Assembly (NCBI RefSeq): GCF_900106045.1
Contig: NZ_LT629802.1
Location: forward strand, 4,650,001-4,714,000
Length of the DNA: 64,000 nucleotides
From: Pseudomonas mucidolens
GTDB taxonomy: Bacteria > Pseudomonadota > Gammaproteobacteria > Pseudomonadales > Pseudomonadaceae
Direction of reading: 5' to 3'
The notes under the pieces are model-generated. The model saw only the letters and a program-made list of their open reading frames with translations, made no database searches and was not told the DNA's origin. Positions 48,092-58,384 of this stretch are shown piece by piece; within the stretch, counting starts at the first letter, position 1, and each line of letters starts with the position of its first letter. Both the position numbers and the translations under genes were made by a program.

Positions 48092-49072
48092 CTAGGCTTT
48101 CTGCCACACCTTGGGCTTGAAGAACAGGGTCTCGCCCCGGGCTAAACCGATGAGGCTGTCGTGGTCTTTCACCACTTCGGCTTCGATCAGTTCGCTCTGG
48201 CCTTCGACCTTCAATGTCACCCGCGTGGTCGCCCCCAACGGGCGAATATCGCGGACTTCGGCCGCATGGTGATCCTCCAGCTCATGGCGCGACAGCGACA
48301 CTTCGTGCGGACGAAACAACACATGCTGGTCCTCACCCAGGTGCAAGCGGTTAGAGTCGCCGAGAAAGTGATAGACGAAATCGCTGGCCGGGTTTTCGTA
48401 AACCTCGCCCGGTGAGCCGATCTGCTCGATCACACCCTTGTTCATCACCACGATACGGTCGGCGACCTCCATGGCTTCTTCCTGATCGTGGGTCACGAAC
48501 ACCGAGGTCAGGTTGATGTCTTCGTGCAGACGCGCCAGCCAACGACGCAGTTCCTTGCGGACCTTGGCATCAAGGGCGCCGAACGGCTCGTCCAGCAGCA
48601 GTACTTTCGGTTCCACCGCGAGGGCGCGGGCCAGGGCGATGCGCTGGCGCTGGCCACCGGAAAGTTGTTCCGGGTAACGGTCGGACAACCAGTCCAGTTG
48701 CACCATGTTCAGCAGCTCGTGCACCTTGGCCGCGATCTGGGTTTCGCTCGGGCGCTGGTTTTTCGGTTTCATGCGCAGGCCGAAGGCGACGTTGTCGAAC
48801 ACCGTCATGTGGCGGAACAGCGCGTAGTGCTGGAACACGAACCCGACGTTGCGATCACGCACATCGTGGCCGGAGACGTCTTCGCCGTGGAACACGATAT
48901 TGCCGGTGTCGGGGGTTTCCAGGCCGGCGATGATGCGCAGCAAGGTGGTCTTGCCACAGCCTGAAGGGCCGAGCAGCGCGACCAGTTCACCACTCTGGAT
49001 GTCCAGGCTGATGCTGTCCAGGGCCTTGAAGGCGTTGAAGTGCTTACTGACATTACGGACTTCGATCGACAT
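48092..49072 (-). CDS. cysA: Sulfate/thiosulfate ABC ATPase
   Basis: A 326-residue ATPase. Walker A is GPSGCGKTT, signature LSGGQRQR, Walker [13 protein letters not shown], and the Q-loop lies in [23 protein letters not shown]-terminal TOBE-like regulatory domain ([10 protein letters not shown]) is present. It energises sulfate uptake with CysT, CysW and Sbp. It is the last gene of the leftward operon, 3 bases from cysW. Confidence 0.95.
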   Translation of the reverse strand: MSIEVRNVSKHFNAFKALDSISLDIQSGELVALLGPSGCGKTTLLRIIAGLETPDTGNIVFHGEDVSGHDVRDRNVGFVFQHYALFRHMTVFDNVAFGLRMKPKNQRPSETQIAAKVHELLNMVQLDWLSDRYPEQLSGGQRQRIALARALAVEPKVLLLDEPFGALDAKVRKELRRWLARLHEDINLTSVFVTHDQEEAMEVADRIVVMNKGVIEQIGSPGEVYENPASDFVYHFLGDSNRLHLGEDQHVLFRPHEVSLSRHELEDHHAAEVRDIRPLGATTRVTLKVEGQSELIEAEVVKDHDSLIGLARGETLFFKPKVWQKA

Positions 49073-49075
49073 GAC

Positions 49076-49948
49076 TTATTCCTCACCGCTACTGGCGCGC
49101 AGGCGGTTGATACGGTTCTCGCTCCACTGCTTGAGCAGCAGGATGAAGAGCGCCAGGATCAGCAACAGGCTCGCCACCGCAAACGCGGCGACGTGGTTGT
49201 ATTCGTTGTAGAGAATCTCGACGTGCAGCGGCAGGGTATTGGTGACGCCGCGGATATGCCCCGAGACCACCGACACCGCACCGAACTCGCCCATGGCGCG
49301 GGCAGTACACAGCACCACGCCGTAGATCAGGCCCCATTTGATGTTCGGCACGGTGACGTGCCAGAACATCTGCCAGCCGTTGGCGCCCAACAGGCGTGCG
49401 GCTTCTTCTTCCTGGGTGCCTTGCTCCTGCATCAGCGGGATCAGTTCACGGGCCACGAACGGCACAGTCACGAAGATCGTCGCCAGGACGATGCCCGGCA
49501 GGGCGAAGACGATCTGGATGTCGTGATCCTGCAGCCAGGGACCAAAGAAACCCTGGGCGCCGAACATCAGCACATACACCAGGCCCGCGATCACCGGCGA
49601 CACCGAGAACGGCAGGTCGATCAGCGTCACCAGCATGCTTTTGCCACGGAACGAGTACTTGCTCACACACCAGGCGGCGCTGACGCCGAAGACGAGGTTG
49701 AGCGGCACCGAAATCAGCACGGCAAACACCGTGAGTTTCAACGCCGACAGCGCATCGGGTTCGAAGATCGCCGCAAAAAACGCGCCCAGGCCCAGCTTCA
49801 GGCCCTGGGACACCACGATAAACAATGGCAGTAACAGGAACAGGGCGAAAATCAACCAGCCGAGGCCGATCAGTATGCGTCGGGACACCGCGCTGCCACG
49901 CCGGGCAGCGTTGGCCGAGGACGCAGCGGAAATAGACGATTGGGACAT
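49076..49948 (-). CDS. cysW: Sulfate ABC permease CysW
   Basis: A 290-residue inner-membrane permease with about six helices. It has the [22 protein letters not shown] coupling loop and the conserved [14 protein letters not shown]. It pairs with CysT to form the sulfate channel. Confidence 0.94.
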   Translation of the reverse strand: MSQSSISAASSANAARRGSAVSRRILIGLGWLIFALFLLLPLFIVVSQGLKLGLGAFFAAIFEPDALSALKLTVFAVLISVPLNLVFGVSAAWCVSKYSFRGKSMLVTLIDLPFSVSPVIAGLVYVLMFGAQGFFGPWLQDHDIQIVFALPGIVLATIFVTVPFVARELIPLMQEQGTQEEEAARLLGANGWQMFWHVTVPNIKWGLIYGVVLCTARAMGEFGAVSVVSGHIRGVTNTLPLHVEILYNEYNHVAAFAVASLLLILALFILLLKQWSENRINRLRASSGEE

Positions 49949-49961
49949 GTTCCGCGCCTCC

Positions 49962-50780
49962 TTATGGGTGTTCGATGCGCCGCTGCAACAAGTTGATCAG
50001 CAGCAACAGGACAAAGGAAACCACCAGCATCAGCACGCCGATGGAGGTCGCGCCGGTGTAGTCGTATTGATCGAGCTTGACCATGATCAGCAGCGGCAGG
50101 ATCTCGGTTTTCATCGGCATGTTGCCGGCGATGAAGATCACCGAACCGTACTCACCCACGCCGCGGGCAAAGGCCAGTGCAAACCCGGTCAGCCAGGCTG
50201 GCAGCAACGCGGGTACGAGGATGTAGCGAAATACCTGCAAAGGCTTGGCGCCAAGGCACGCGGCGGCTTCTTCGATTTCCCGGGGGATATCGGCGAGCAC
50301 CGGTTGCACCGTGCGCACCACGAACGGCAGCGTGACGAAGGTCAACGCCAGGGTGATGCCCAGCGGGGTGTAGGCGATCTTGAAACCCATGTCGGCGGCG
50401 AACTGGCCTACCAGGCCATTCGGCGCATACAAGGCGGTGAGCGCAATACCGGCCACGGCGGTGGGCAGCGCAAACGGCAGGTCGATCATCGCATCAATGA
50501 TCTTGCGACCGGGGAAGGTGTAACGCACCAGCACCCACGCCAGCAGCGTGCCGATCACGCCGTTGATCAACGCGGCATATAACGCGGTGCTGAAGCTCAA
50601 TTTCAACGCCGCCCACACGCGCGGCGCCGAAATGATGACCCAGAACTGATCCCAGGTGAGTTGAGCGGCGTGCACGAACATCGCCGCCAGCGGTATGAGC
50701 ACAATCAGACTGAGGTACACCAAGGTGTAACCCAGCGTCAGCCCGAAGCCGGGTATGACGGGGGAGATACGACGCGACAT
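49962..50780 (-). CDS. cysT: Sulfate ABC permease CysT (CysU)
   Basis: A 272-residue permease with six helices. The coupling loop [21 protein letters not shown] and the motif [16 protein letters not shown] are present. The opening [22 protein letters not shown] is typical of CysT. Confidence 0.94.
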   Translation of the reverse strand: MSRRISPVIPGFGLTLGYTLVYLSLIVLIPLAAMFVHAAQLTWDQFWVIISAPRVWAALKLSFSTALYAALINGVIGTLLAWVLVRYTFPGRKIIDAMIDLPFALPTAVAGIALTALYAPNGLVGQFAADMGFKIAYTPLGITLALTFVTLPFVVRTVQPVLADIPREIEEAAACLGAKPLQVFRYILVPALLPAWLTGFALAFARGVGEYGSVIFIAGNMPMKTEILPLLIMVKLDQYDYTGATSIGVLMLVVSFVLLLLINLLQRRIEHP

Positions 50781-50826
50781 AAGAGTCCTTGGTTAACAGT
50801 TAGATTCCACAGAGGGGCCGTGTTGG

Positions 50827-51837
50827 TTATTGGGCCGTGTAAATCTGGTCGAACACGCCACCGTCATTGAAGAATTTCGGCTGCGCAGTTTTCCAGCCGC
50901 CGAAGTCTTTGTCGATAGTCACCAGCTCCAGTTTCGGGAATTGCCCGGCATACTTGGCGGCAACCGCCGCGTCCCGCGGACGATAGAAGTTCTTCGCCGC
51001 AATCTCCTGGCCTGCCGGGCTGTACAGGTGCTTGAGGTAGGCGTTGGCGATTTCGGCATTGCCCTTTTTCTCGGCGTTCTTATCGACCACCGCCACCGGT
51101 GGTTCGGCGAGAATCGACAGCGACGGCACGACAATCTCGAACTTGTCGGTGCCACCGTCTTCCTTCAGGGCCAGGAACGCTTCGTTTTCCCAGGCCAGCA
51201 ACACGTCACCCTGACCATTGTTGACGAAGGTGATGGTCGAGCCGCGAGCACCGGTGTCGAGGATCGGCACGCGCTTGAACAGTTCTTTTACGTATTCCTG
51301 GGCCTTGGCTTCGCTGCCACCGGCTTGCAGCCCGTAGGCCCAGGCGGCAAGGAAGTTCCAGCGCGCACCGCCGGAGGTTTTCGGATTCGGCGTGATCACC
51401 GAGACATCGTTTTTGATCAGGTCACCCCAGTCCTTGATGCCTTTGGGGTTGCCTTTGCGTACCAGGAACACAATGGTCGAGGTGTAGGGGGTGCTGGCTT
51501 CAGGCAAACGGCTTTGCCAGTTTTCCGGCAGGCTCTTGCCCAACTTGGCGATCTCGTCGATGTCACCGGCCAGGGCCAGCGTCACGACGTCGGCGCGCAG
51601 GCCGTCGATCACCGCCCGGCCTTGTTTCCCCGAGCCGCCGTGGGATTGCTGGATCTTGACGTGGTCATCGGGGTGCGACTGCTGCCAGAAACGGCTGAAC
51701 TCAGCATTATATTCCTGGTACAGCTCACGGGTCGGATCATACGAAACGTTGAGCAGTTCATAGTCCTTGGCAACGGCGGAACCGGCAAACACAGCGCTGG
51801 CCAGTGCAGCCAGGACATAACGGCGAATCGACGACAT
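50827..51837 (-). CDS. sbp: Periplasmic sulfate-binding protein
   Basis: A 336-residue binding protein with signal peptide [20 protein letters not shown] ending AVA-K. The mature start [20 protein letters not shown] and the anion-binding segment [17 protein letters not shown] are characteristic. AGGAG lies upstream of ATG 51837. It is downstream of oscA, 75 bases away, and upstream of the permeases, so it is sulfur-starvation controlled by analogy (CysB). Confidence 0.95.
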   Translation of the reverse strand: MSSIRRYVLAALASAVFAGSAVAKDYELLNVSYDPTRELYQEYNAEFSRFWQQSHPDDHVKIQQSHGGSGKQGRAVIDGLRADVVTLALAGDIDEIAKLGKSLPENWQSRLPEASTPYTSTIVFLVRKGNPKGIKDWGDLIKNDVSVITPNPKTSGGARWNFLAAWAYGLQAGGSEAKAQEYVKELFKRVPILDTGARGSTITFVNNGQGDVLLAWENEAFLALKEDGGTDKFEIVVPSLSILAEPPVAVVDKNAEKKGNAEIANAYLKHLYSPAGQEIAAKNFYRPRDAAVAAKYAGQFPKLELVTIDKDFGGWKTAQPKFFNDGGVFDQIYTAQ

Positions 51838-51912
51838 AGCAAACTCCTGAAGTTCTTGAGTGTTGGCTTTTTCTTATGGAGACGGGTCCAGCAATCGAAT
51901 CACCGAACGTGC

Positions 51913-52095
51913 TCAACTCGGTTTGTTGCCCGGCTGCTGTAAACGGAATTTCTCTTTGCGTTCGATCTGCACCACTTGGGCGTTGTGTACGGTGATCTCC
52001 ACCGCACCAAAGCGCAGATCGCGCAAGGCGCTCTGGATTTCACGCAAGATGGCTGCTTCGTCCTGTCCGTCAACGCTGCGTAGCGATGCGCTCAT
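51913..52095 (-). CDS. oscA: Sulfur-starvation small protein OscA
   Basis: A 60-residue DUF2292/YezD-like protein (AILREIQSALRDLRFGAVEITVHNAQVVQIER). OscA of Pseudomonas corrugata sits in the same place before sbp and is needed for sulfur supply under chromate or oxidative stress. Its biochemical role is unknown. ATG 52095 is chosen (MSASLRSVDG); an earlier in-frame start at 52149 lies in promoter DNA. Confidence 0.87.
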   Translation of the reverse strand: MSASLRSVDGQDEAAILREIQSALRDLRFGAVEITVHNAQVVQIERKEKFRLQQPGNKPS

Positions 52096-52175
52096 GATCG
52101 TGCTCCTGAAATGAGAAATGCCGCGCAGTGACGGCACCGCGCGTGGCATGGGAGCGATAGTAGATAAGCGCAGTT

Positions 52176-52200
52176 ATTCTTAAAAATACTATTTAAGAAT
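52176..52200. promoter_or_regulatory. AT-rich palindrome upstream of oscA
   Basis: ATTCTTAAA (52176-52184) and TTTAAGAAT (52192-52200) are perfect inverted repeats with 7 bases between, 80 bases upstream of the oscA ATG. It lies in an AT-rich stretch suited to CysB binding and the oscA-sbp-cys promoter. The assignment is inferred. Confidence 0.5.
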
Positions 52201-52292
52201 TTTTATATAACCAATTAATCTTTAGCCGAGATGCGGGACCGGCGCCGCCCCAGGAAGCTGGTTCCGCAGGGAGAGGACCAACCCGTCTTTCC

Positions 52293-52356
52293 TGTGGCGA
52301 GGGGGCTTGTCCTGTGGCGAGGGGGCTCGTCCCCCGTTGGGCTGCACAGCAGCCCC
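52293..52356. repeat. Half copy of palindromic element A
   Basis: GTGGCGAGGGGGCTTGTC is repeated and followed by CCCGTTGGGCTGCACAGCAG, the left arm of element A. The right arm is missing; element B follows instead. Confidence 0.7.
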
Positions 52357-52409
52357 AAGCCTGCTGCAGATGTTTTCCTGAAAGACCGTGCTGATTTTTT
52401 AGGGCTATT

Positions 52410-52523
52410 TGTAGGAGCGAGCTTGCTCGCGAAGAACTCATAGGCGCCGCGTTCATTCAGGAAACACGCGTCATCGTTGACGTTTTTCGCGAGCAAGGGC
52501 TAGGCGCCCCCCTCTCTCCTACA
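52410..52523. repeat. 114-bp palindromic repeat, element B copy 2
   Basis: Same length and central sequence (GAAGAACTCATAGGCGCCG; GGAAACACGCGT; ATCGTT.ACGTTTTTCGCGAG) as 23450-23563. The extra GGGCTAGGCGCCCCCCTCTC is on the right arm here rather than the left. Confidence 0.8.
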
Positions 52524-52606
52524 GTGGGCGCTATTCGCTTAACTGAACGGCATTAGGACGAGCCCCCTCGCCATAGGGCAAGAGAGGAGGCCATTTCCCG
52601 TAGGCG

Positions 52607-54517
52607 CTAGCCGATCGAGGGCGTCCGGTGCCAATCAATCTCGGTGGCTGGCATCGGCCGTCCAAACCAGTAGCCTTGACCAAGGTCGCACCGGTGATCG
52701 AGGAGGAAGCGCGCCTGTTCCGCCTGTTCGATACCTTCGGCATGAACCTGCATGCCCATGCTCTGCGCCAGGGCGATGACCATTCGCGCAATCGCCGCGT
52801 CGTCCTCATCCCACGGCAATCCTGCGACAAACCCCTGGTCGATCTTCAGCTTCTGCACCGGCAGGCGCTTAAGGCGCAGCAGCGACGAATAACCGGTGCC
52901 AAAATCATCGATAGCCAGGCGCAAGCCCAGTTCGCGCAGGCGATGCAGTTGCTCAAGCGCCCCTTCCGGATCGTCCATCACCGCGCTTTCGGTGACTTCC
53001 AGCTCCAGCTTCGCCGGGTCCAGGCCGGTGTCATGCAGCACCTTGGCCACCTGTTCATAGAGTTCGTGTCGGGAAAACAAACGGCTGGAAATATTCACCG
53101 CGAGAAACGACAGCTGCTTGCCCTCCGCCAACCACTGACACATCTGGCGACAGGCCTGATCCAGTACCCAGGTATCAATATCGCCAATCAGCCCGGTGCG
53201 TTCGGCAATCGGAATAAAGTCCGTGGGCGGTACCAGGCCGCGCTCAGGGTGCTGCCAGCGAACCAAGGCTTCAACGCCGACCAGATGGTGGGTCTGCAGA
53301 TCGTGTACTGGCTGGTAATAGACTTGCAGCTCATGCTGATCAAGTGCGCGGCGCAGCTCATTGGCGATCTCGATCCGGTTCTGGGCGTGGGCCGTGAGTT
53401 CCTCGGTGTACAAGGCGTAGCCTTCGCGCCCGGCACTCTTGGCCTTGAACAGCGCGGAATCGGCGTTGCGCAGCAGCTGTTCAGCACTCAAGGCATCGCT
53501 GGGGAACAGGCTGATGCCGATGCTGGCGCTGATAAACAGTTGCTGAGCGTCGAATACAAACGGTTCTTTCAAGCTGTCGATAATCTGCTGGGCCATGGCG
53601 GCGGCCTGGACCACCTGTGGACAATTTTCCGCCAACACCGCGAACTCATCGCCGCCCAGGCGCGCCAGCGTCACACCGTGGCCGAACAGGCTTTGCAGCC
53701 GCTCGCCCACCGCCTTGAGCATCTGGTCACCGACGGTGTGACCGAGACTGTCATTGATGATCTTGAAGTGATCCAGGTCCAACAGCAGCAGCCCACAGCC
53801 GCGTTTGTTGAGCTGCGCCGAAGCCAGCGCCTGCTCGACGCGGTCCGTGAACAACAGGCGATTGGGCAGACCGGTGAGCGGGTCATGGTGCGCCAGCCGC
53901 GTCAGCTCGTGCTCGGAATGCTTGATAGCGCTGATGTCGGAGAACACCGCAACGCAGTGAGTGACGTGGCCCAGGTCATCCGGGATGACCCGAATGGTCT
54001 GCCACTGTGGATAAATTTCCCCGCTCTTGCGCCGATTCCAGACTTCCCCACTCCATTCACCGCACCGCGCCAGACTTTCGAACATGTGCTGGTAGAAGCT
54101 GGCCGAGTGGCGGCCCGACTTGAACATATTGGGCTCGCGCCCCAAAACGTCTTCGCGTCGGTAGCCGGTGATTTCGATAAAAGCGCGATTGACGTGAACA
54201 ATCCGCCCTTGAACATCGGTTACCAGCACCCCTTCGCGGGTGCAATCGAACACCGCCGCCGCTTGGCGCAGCCGTTCACGGCTTTCCTGCAACGGCTGCT
54301 GTATCGAGTTCGCGCGGGCAAAACGGGCACACAAAAGAAAAATCACTAAGGCAGTAAGGCTGACCCAGATGTAACCACGCACCACTTGCCAATGGCTCAA
54401 CGTCAGTGGTTCATCGAAAAAATTGATCAACAGTTGCTGGCTGAGCTGGATCCACAAAATGGACGCCAGCAGGTACACCAGCCCCGCACGCAGGGCACTT
54501 CGGTATGAAAACAACAT
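52607..54517 (-). CDS. pipA: PAS-GGDEF-EAL c-di-GMP phosphodiesterase (PipA/PA0285-like)
   Basis: A 636-residue inner-membrane signalling protein. Two membrane helices lie at about 10-32 and 48-66, a PAS domain at 85-205, a GGDEF domain with intact GGDEF (288-292), and an EAL domain with EALVRW (416-421), DDFGTGYSSL and QGYWFGRP. Both catalytic signatures look intact. Its location between oscA and desA is the same as PA0285 (pipA) in P. aeruginosa, so phosphodiesterase is the likely main activity. Confidence 0.88.
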   Translation of the reverse strand: MLFSYRSALRAGLVYLLASILWIQLSQQLLINFFDEPLTLSHWQVVRGYIWVSLTALVIFLLCARFARANSIQQPLQESRERLRQAAAVFDCTREGVLVTDVQGRIVHVNRAFIEITGYRREDVLGREPNMFKSGRHSASFYQHMFESLARCGEWSGEVWNRRKSGEIYPQWQTIRVIPDDLGHVTHCVAVFSDISAIKHSEHELTRLAHHDPLTGLPNRLLFTDRVEQALASAQLNKRGCGLLLLDLDHFKIINDSLGHTVGDQMLKAVGERLQSLFGHGVTLARLGGDEFAVLAENCPQVVQAAAMAQQIIDSLKEPFVFDAQQLFISASIGISLFPSDALSAEQLLRNADSALFKAKSAGREGYALYTEELTAHAQNRIEIANELRRALDQHELQVYYQPVHDLQTHHLVGVEALVRWQHPERGLVPPTDFIPIAERTGLIGDIDTWVLDQACRQMCQWLAEGKQLSFLAVNISSRLFSRHELYEQVAKVLHDTGLDPAKLELEVTESAVMDDPEGALEQLHRLRELGLRLAIDDFGTGYSSLLRLKRLPVQKLKIDQGFVAGLPWDEDDAAIARMVIALAQSMGMQVHAEGIEQAEQARFLLDHRCDLGQGYWFGRPMPATEIDWHRTPSIG

Positions 54518-54682
54518 ATAGCTAGCAATCCTTACTAAAAAACCGATCCGCCCTACAAAGATTGCGGATTATAGAATAAGAAACATCCAGCCACTCTTAT
54601 CTGAACAGGCGACTGGTTTTATCTGTGAGCTGAGTGATAATGCGTATGCTGTTTTTTTATTTATCTGAGGGCCATACAGCCT

Positions 54683-55861
54683 ATGTGGTACAACGGTTTT
54701 CTTGACTTGTCGGCCTGGCAACTGGTTGCAGTCACCCTGTTGATGACCCACGTGACCATTGTCGGGGTCACGGTCTATCTGCACCGCTATTCAGCCCACC
54801 GCTCCCTGGAGCTCAATGCTGGCCTGAAGCACTTCTTCCGATTCTGGCTGTGGTTGACCACCGCCCAGAACACGCGCGAGTGGACTGCCATCCACCGTAA
54901 ACACCATGCCAAGTGCGAAACCGTCGACGACCCGCACAGCCCGGTCATCAAAGGCCTGTCCACGGTCCTGCGCAAAGGTGCCGAGTTGTATCGGGCCGAA
55001 GCGGAAAACCCCGAGACATTGCGCATCTACGGCAAGAACTGCCCGGACGACTGGATCGAGCGCAAGGTCTACACCCGTTACCCGTTGCTCGGCGTGGCAC
55101 TGATGGGCGTCATCGATGTGCTGTTGTTCGGCACCATCGGCATCACCATCTGGGCGATCCAGATGATGTGGATCCCGTTCTGGGCCGCCGGCGTGATCAA
55201 CGGACTAGGACATGCCATTGGCTACCGCAACTTCGAGTGCCGTGACGCCGCGACCAACCTGGTGCCCTGGGGCATCATCGTCGGTGGCGAAGAATTGCAT
55301 AACAACCACCATACCTATCCCAACTCCGCCAAGCTGTCGGTGAAGAAATGGGAATTCGACCTGGGCTGGGCCTGGATCCAGGTGTTCAGCTTCCTGCGCC
55401 TGGCCAAGGTCCAGCGGGTCGCGCCTATCGCCCACCGGGTCGAAGGCAAGGGCCACCTCGACATGGATACCGCCATGGCGATCCTCAACAACCGCTTCCA
55501 GATCATGGCCCAGTACCGCAAGCTGGTGATCGCACCGCTGGTCAAGCAGGAGCTGGAGAAGGTCGATCATTCGGTCCGCCACCAGTTCCACCGCGCCAAA
55601 CGCTTGTTGTCACGGGAAACCAGCCTGCTGGATGACCGTCACCATCTGCGTATCCAAAGCATGTTGGAACACAGCCACGCCCTGAAGGTGATCTACGAAA
55701 AACGCCTGGCGTTGCAACAGATCTGGCTCAAGACCAGCACCAACGGCCATGACATGCTGGCTGCGATCAAGGAATGGGTGCACGAAGCCGAAGCCAGCGG
55801 GATCCAGTCCCTGCGCGACTTTGCCCACCAGTTGAAAACCTACTCGTTGCGACCTGCATAA
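54683..55861 (+). CDS. desA: Acyl-lipid delta-9 fatty acid desaturase
   Basis: A 392-residue membrane di-iron desaturase that introduces a double bond into saturated phospholipid acyl chains. His boxes: HRYSAHR (34-40), HRKHH (71-75) and HNNHHTYP. The C-terminal 130 residues are a hydrophilic, charged extension. It is divergent from pipA, as in P. aeruginosa. The promoter lies in the 165-base AT-rich gap. Confidence 0.93.
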   Translation: MWYNGFLDLSAWQLVAVTLLMTHVTIVGVTVYLHRYSAHRSLELNAGLKHFFRFWLWLTTAQNTREWTAIHRKHHAKCETVDDPHSPVIKGLSTVLRKGAELYRAEAENPETLRIYGKNCPDDWIERKVYTRYPLLGVALMGVIDVLLFGTIGITIWAIQMMWIPFWAAGVINGLGHAIGYRNFECRDAATNLVPWGIIVGGEELHNNHHTYPNSAKLSVKKWEFDLGWAWIQVFSFLRLAKVQRVAPIAHRVEGKGHLDMDTAMAILNNRFQIMAQYRKLVIAPLVKQELEKVDHSVRHQFHRAKRLLSRETSLLDDRHHLRIQSMLEHSHALKVIYEKRLALQQIWLKTSTNGHDMLAAIKEWVHEAEASGIQSLRDFAHQLKTYSLRPA

Positions 55862-55873
55862 ACGTCCCCCGGT

Positions 55874-55981
55874 AGCAGCTGTCGAGCCCCAGCGAGGCTG
55901 CGTCAGCTGCACTGCCGCCATCGAGCCAAGCGAAGTGACGCGTTGTCCCCGACGCAGCCCAGCTGGGGCTCGACAGCTGCT
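55874..55981. repeat. Long palindromic repeat, element D
   Basis: Left arm begins AGCAGCTGTCGAGCCCCAGC and the right arm ends with its near-exact complement, each arm about 31 bases, around a centre with a smaller hairpin. One arm recurs at 42600. The remaining 55982-56171 shows no gene and probably holds the next promoter. Confidence 0.8.
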
Positions 55982-56171
55982 AGGGCAGCCGTAACAGTTC
56001 CCTCAGCAGTTTTCTGGCGCCATTCCACAGTCACCGAAGATTGCCCTGCAATCGCCCCCGATAACGGAACTTCGCTGAAATTAACCTCTCTCAAACAACA
56101 CTTCGCCATCCCGGCGAACCGAGTTGTGAGCGCTGTCCGATCCTGCGGCATGCCCCAAGAGAATTGTGCCG

Positions 56172-57182
56172 ATGGTCCACCAAAAGGACTCCCAGTCACC
56201 CTCACCTGCGTCTGCCACGCTGGATGCGTCGCAATCGACGGTCGCTGCCACGTTACTGGAACTGATGCACGCCCAGGGAGAAGTGGAACGCCTGAGCGAG
56301 CGCGAGCAGTTGTTGAGTTCGTTGCTGGTCAGCGTCAACGCCGTGCTATGGGCCATCGAATGGGAGACGCGTCGCGTGCTGTACGTCAGTCCGGCCTATG
56401 AGCGCATCTTTGGCCGCTCGGCGAGCCTGTTGCTGGCCGACCACAACGAATGGCGCAACAGCATTCACCCGGAAGACTCGGACTACGCCGAACACAGCCT
56501 GACCCAAGTGCTGGAGCTGAAGGCGGTAGAAGATCGTCAATACCGCATCATCACCGCCGACGGGCAGATCCGCTGGCTGAGCGACAAGTGCTTTATCAAT
56601 CAGCACGCCACTCCCGACCAACCGGTAATCGTAGTCGGCATCGCCGAGGACATCACCGAAAAAAAGCAGCTTGAACTTGAACTGCAGCGCCTGGCCACCA
56701 CCGACGTGCTGACCAGCAGCAGCAACCGCCGACACTTCTTTGAATGCGCCCACCGCGAATATGAGCGCGCCCGTACCCAGGGCTTGCCGCTGGCTTTCCT
56801 GCTGCTGGATATCGATGACTTCAAGACCATCAACGACACCTACGGTCACCTGGAGGGCGATCAGGTGCTGCTGCGTATCGCCGAGATGGGTCGAGGGGTT
56901 TTACGTCGCGGTGATCTGTTCGGACGCATCGGCGGCGAAGAGTTCGCCGCCGTGCTGCCCGGTTGCGCGCCGGAGACGGCCATGCAGGTCGCACAACGCC
57001 TGGGGCAGGAAATCCAGCAACTGAGTTTCAGCCATGAAGACCAGACCTACGGAGTGACCGTCAGTCAGGGCCTGACCAGCCTCACCGCCGAGGACACGAC
57101 GCTGGACAACTTGTTCGCCCGGGCCGACGCCGCCATGTATGAAGCCAAGCGCCAAGGCAAGAACCGGGTGGTGGTGGGATGA
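56172..57182 (+). CDS. PAS-GGDEF diguanylate cyclase
   Basis: A 336-residue soluble protein. An N-terminal helix (about 20-50) leads to a PAS/PAC domain (51-165) and a GGDEF domain (175-335). The active-site loop is GGEEF (254-258), a functional variant, and the inhibitory I-site is RRGD (245-248), five residues earlier. The usual D-x-LTGLxNRR entry reads DVLTSSSNRR, an unusual change. The ATG at 56172 is chosen; GTG 56166 is two codons upstream, and neither has a strong SD. Confidence 0.88.
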   Translation: MVHQKDSQSPSPASATLDASQSTVAATLLELMHAQGEVERLSEREQLLSSLLVSVNAVLWAIEWETRRVLYVSPAYERIFGRSASLLLADHNEWRNSIHPEDSDYAEHSLTQVLELKAVEDRQYRIITADGQIRWLSDKCFINQHATPDQPVIVVGIAEDITEKKQLELELQRLATTDVLTSSSNRRHFFECAHREYERARTQGLPLAFLLLDIDDFKTINDTYGHLEGDQVLLRIAEMGRGVLRRGDLFGRIGGEEFAAVLPGCAPETAMQVAQRLGQEIQQLSFSHEDQTYGVTVSQGLTSLTAEDTTLDNLFARADAAMYEAKRQGKNRVVVG

Positions 57183-58380
57183 TCCTGCAACCATAGACAA
57201 TGGAACCGCTGGAAAGCACGGTCAGTTGAATGTGGGAGCAACTGTCTTCACCATGCCATTCGTCACCGCCACTCAGTGCCATCTCGCAACATGGCATTGA
57301 GCCTAATCAGCAGTACACGCATGCAGGCGATGAGCGCGACCTTCGCGCTCTTACCTCGCTCTCGAAGGCCTTCGTAGCGTGCCTTGAAGTCGGGCTGATG
57401 GCGGATTACAACCCAGCAGGACATGTACAGAGCCCGTCTGACACGGGCTCTGCCTCCATAGATATGTCGCTTCCCGCTGTGATTACCGCTGTCGTCGTTC
57501 AAGGGCGCGATACCTGCCAAGGCCGCAACCTCACGGCGATCAAGCTCACCTAGTTCGGGCAGATAAACCAGCAAACTCGCGGTGGCAACCGTACCGATAC
57601 CTTTAACAGAGATGAGCCGCTGGGCTTTTTCTGCGTCCAGTTCGTGCATGCTCTGATTGATGGCCTTATCAAGTTGCCTGATTTGCGTTTGCAGGAAGTG
57701 AATATGGCCTTTGATCAGCGCAATAACGGCTGGTAGCTGGGCTTGCTGAAGACGGCGCTTATTGTCGTCTCGTTGCTGAACGAAATGCTCGCGCTGCTGA
57801 ACCAGCTCGCGGAGCGCTTCACGCTCAGGCGAAATAACCTTGCTGCTTGAGGCATTCAGCACTTCAGCAAAGTCTGCTAGAACGGCCGCATCAATAGCGT
57901 CAGTCTTCGCATTCTTGCCCATCGCCACGGCAAAGGATCTGGCTCGGCGAGGATTGACCCTGAGCACCTTGAAGTTTGCGCCTTGCAGAGCCGCCATGGC
58001 ATTACGCTCATAGCCCCCGGTGGCCTCCAGCAAAATCAGACTGACTTCAAACTGACTCAATCGTCGAATCAGCTCAAGAAATCCTTCTGAAGTGTTTGAA
58101 ACATCGAAACCTTCGCTCTGTGGTTTAACCCAGACGACAAGGTTTGATTTTGAGATGTCGATACCGACCCAGGAAATCATGGCAAAACCCTCTTACACTC
58201 AGATGTGAGAGTGCTCTGGCTTTGCCCACGCTTGTGATTTCGAGTGGCTGCTCGTCCAACTGTTCGGGCTTGTAGGCCAGAGTGGAAAGGTGGATGGCAG
58301 CTCGGCTCCCACACGTGCTTTGAGCACCGCGGACTTGCAGCTTGCCATCCACCCCTCTCACCCCAGAGTTTATTCCTAGA
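57183..58380. mobile_element. IS110-family insertion sequence (boundaries approximate)
   Basis: The transposase gene plus flanks. The 200 bases before its start (58181-58380) contain small hairpins, including GGTGGATGGCA (58289-58299) with TGCCATCCACC (58343-58353), and could carry the structured noncoding end. No terminal inverted repeats or target duplications are seen, as expected for the family. The true ends may lie inside the interval given. Confidence 0.6.
57263..58180 (-). CDS. IS110-family transposase
   Basis: A 305-residue DEDD/RuvC-type transposase: WVGIDISKSNLVVW, LLEATGGYER, KTDAIDAAVLADF, and the C-terminal transposase_20 domain with LISVKGIGTVATASLLVYLP and IAPLNDDSGNHSG. It appears full length with no frameshift. 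IS110 elements move by an RNA-guided mechanism using a noncoding end RNA, which would lie in the flank. The element edges are not defined by inverted repeats. Confidence 0.92.
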   Translation of the reverse strand: MISWVGIDISKSNLVVWVKPQSEGFDVSNTSEGFLELIRRLSQFEVSLILLEATGGYERNAMAALQGANFKVLRVNPRRARSFAVAMGKNAKTDAIDAAVLADFAEVLNASSSKVISPEREALRELVQQREHFVQQRDDNKRRLQQAQLPAVIALIKGHIHFLQTQIRQLDKAINQSMHELDAEKAQRLISVKGIGTVATASLLVYLPELGELDRREVAALAGIAPLNDDSGNHSGKRHIYGGRARVRRALYMSCWVVIRHQPDFKARYEGLRERGKSAKVALIACMRVLLIRLNAMLRDGTEWR

Positions 58381-58384
58381 TCAA

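Noticed and set aside
52628..54349. A 573-codon rightward frame opposite the PAS-GGDEF-EAL gene
   Set aside because: No domain, and the opposite strand encodes three complete signalling domains.
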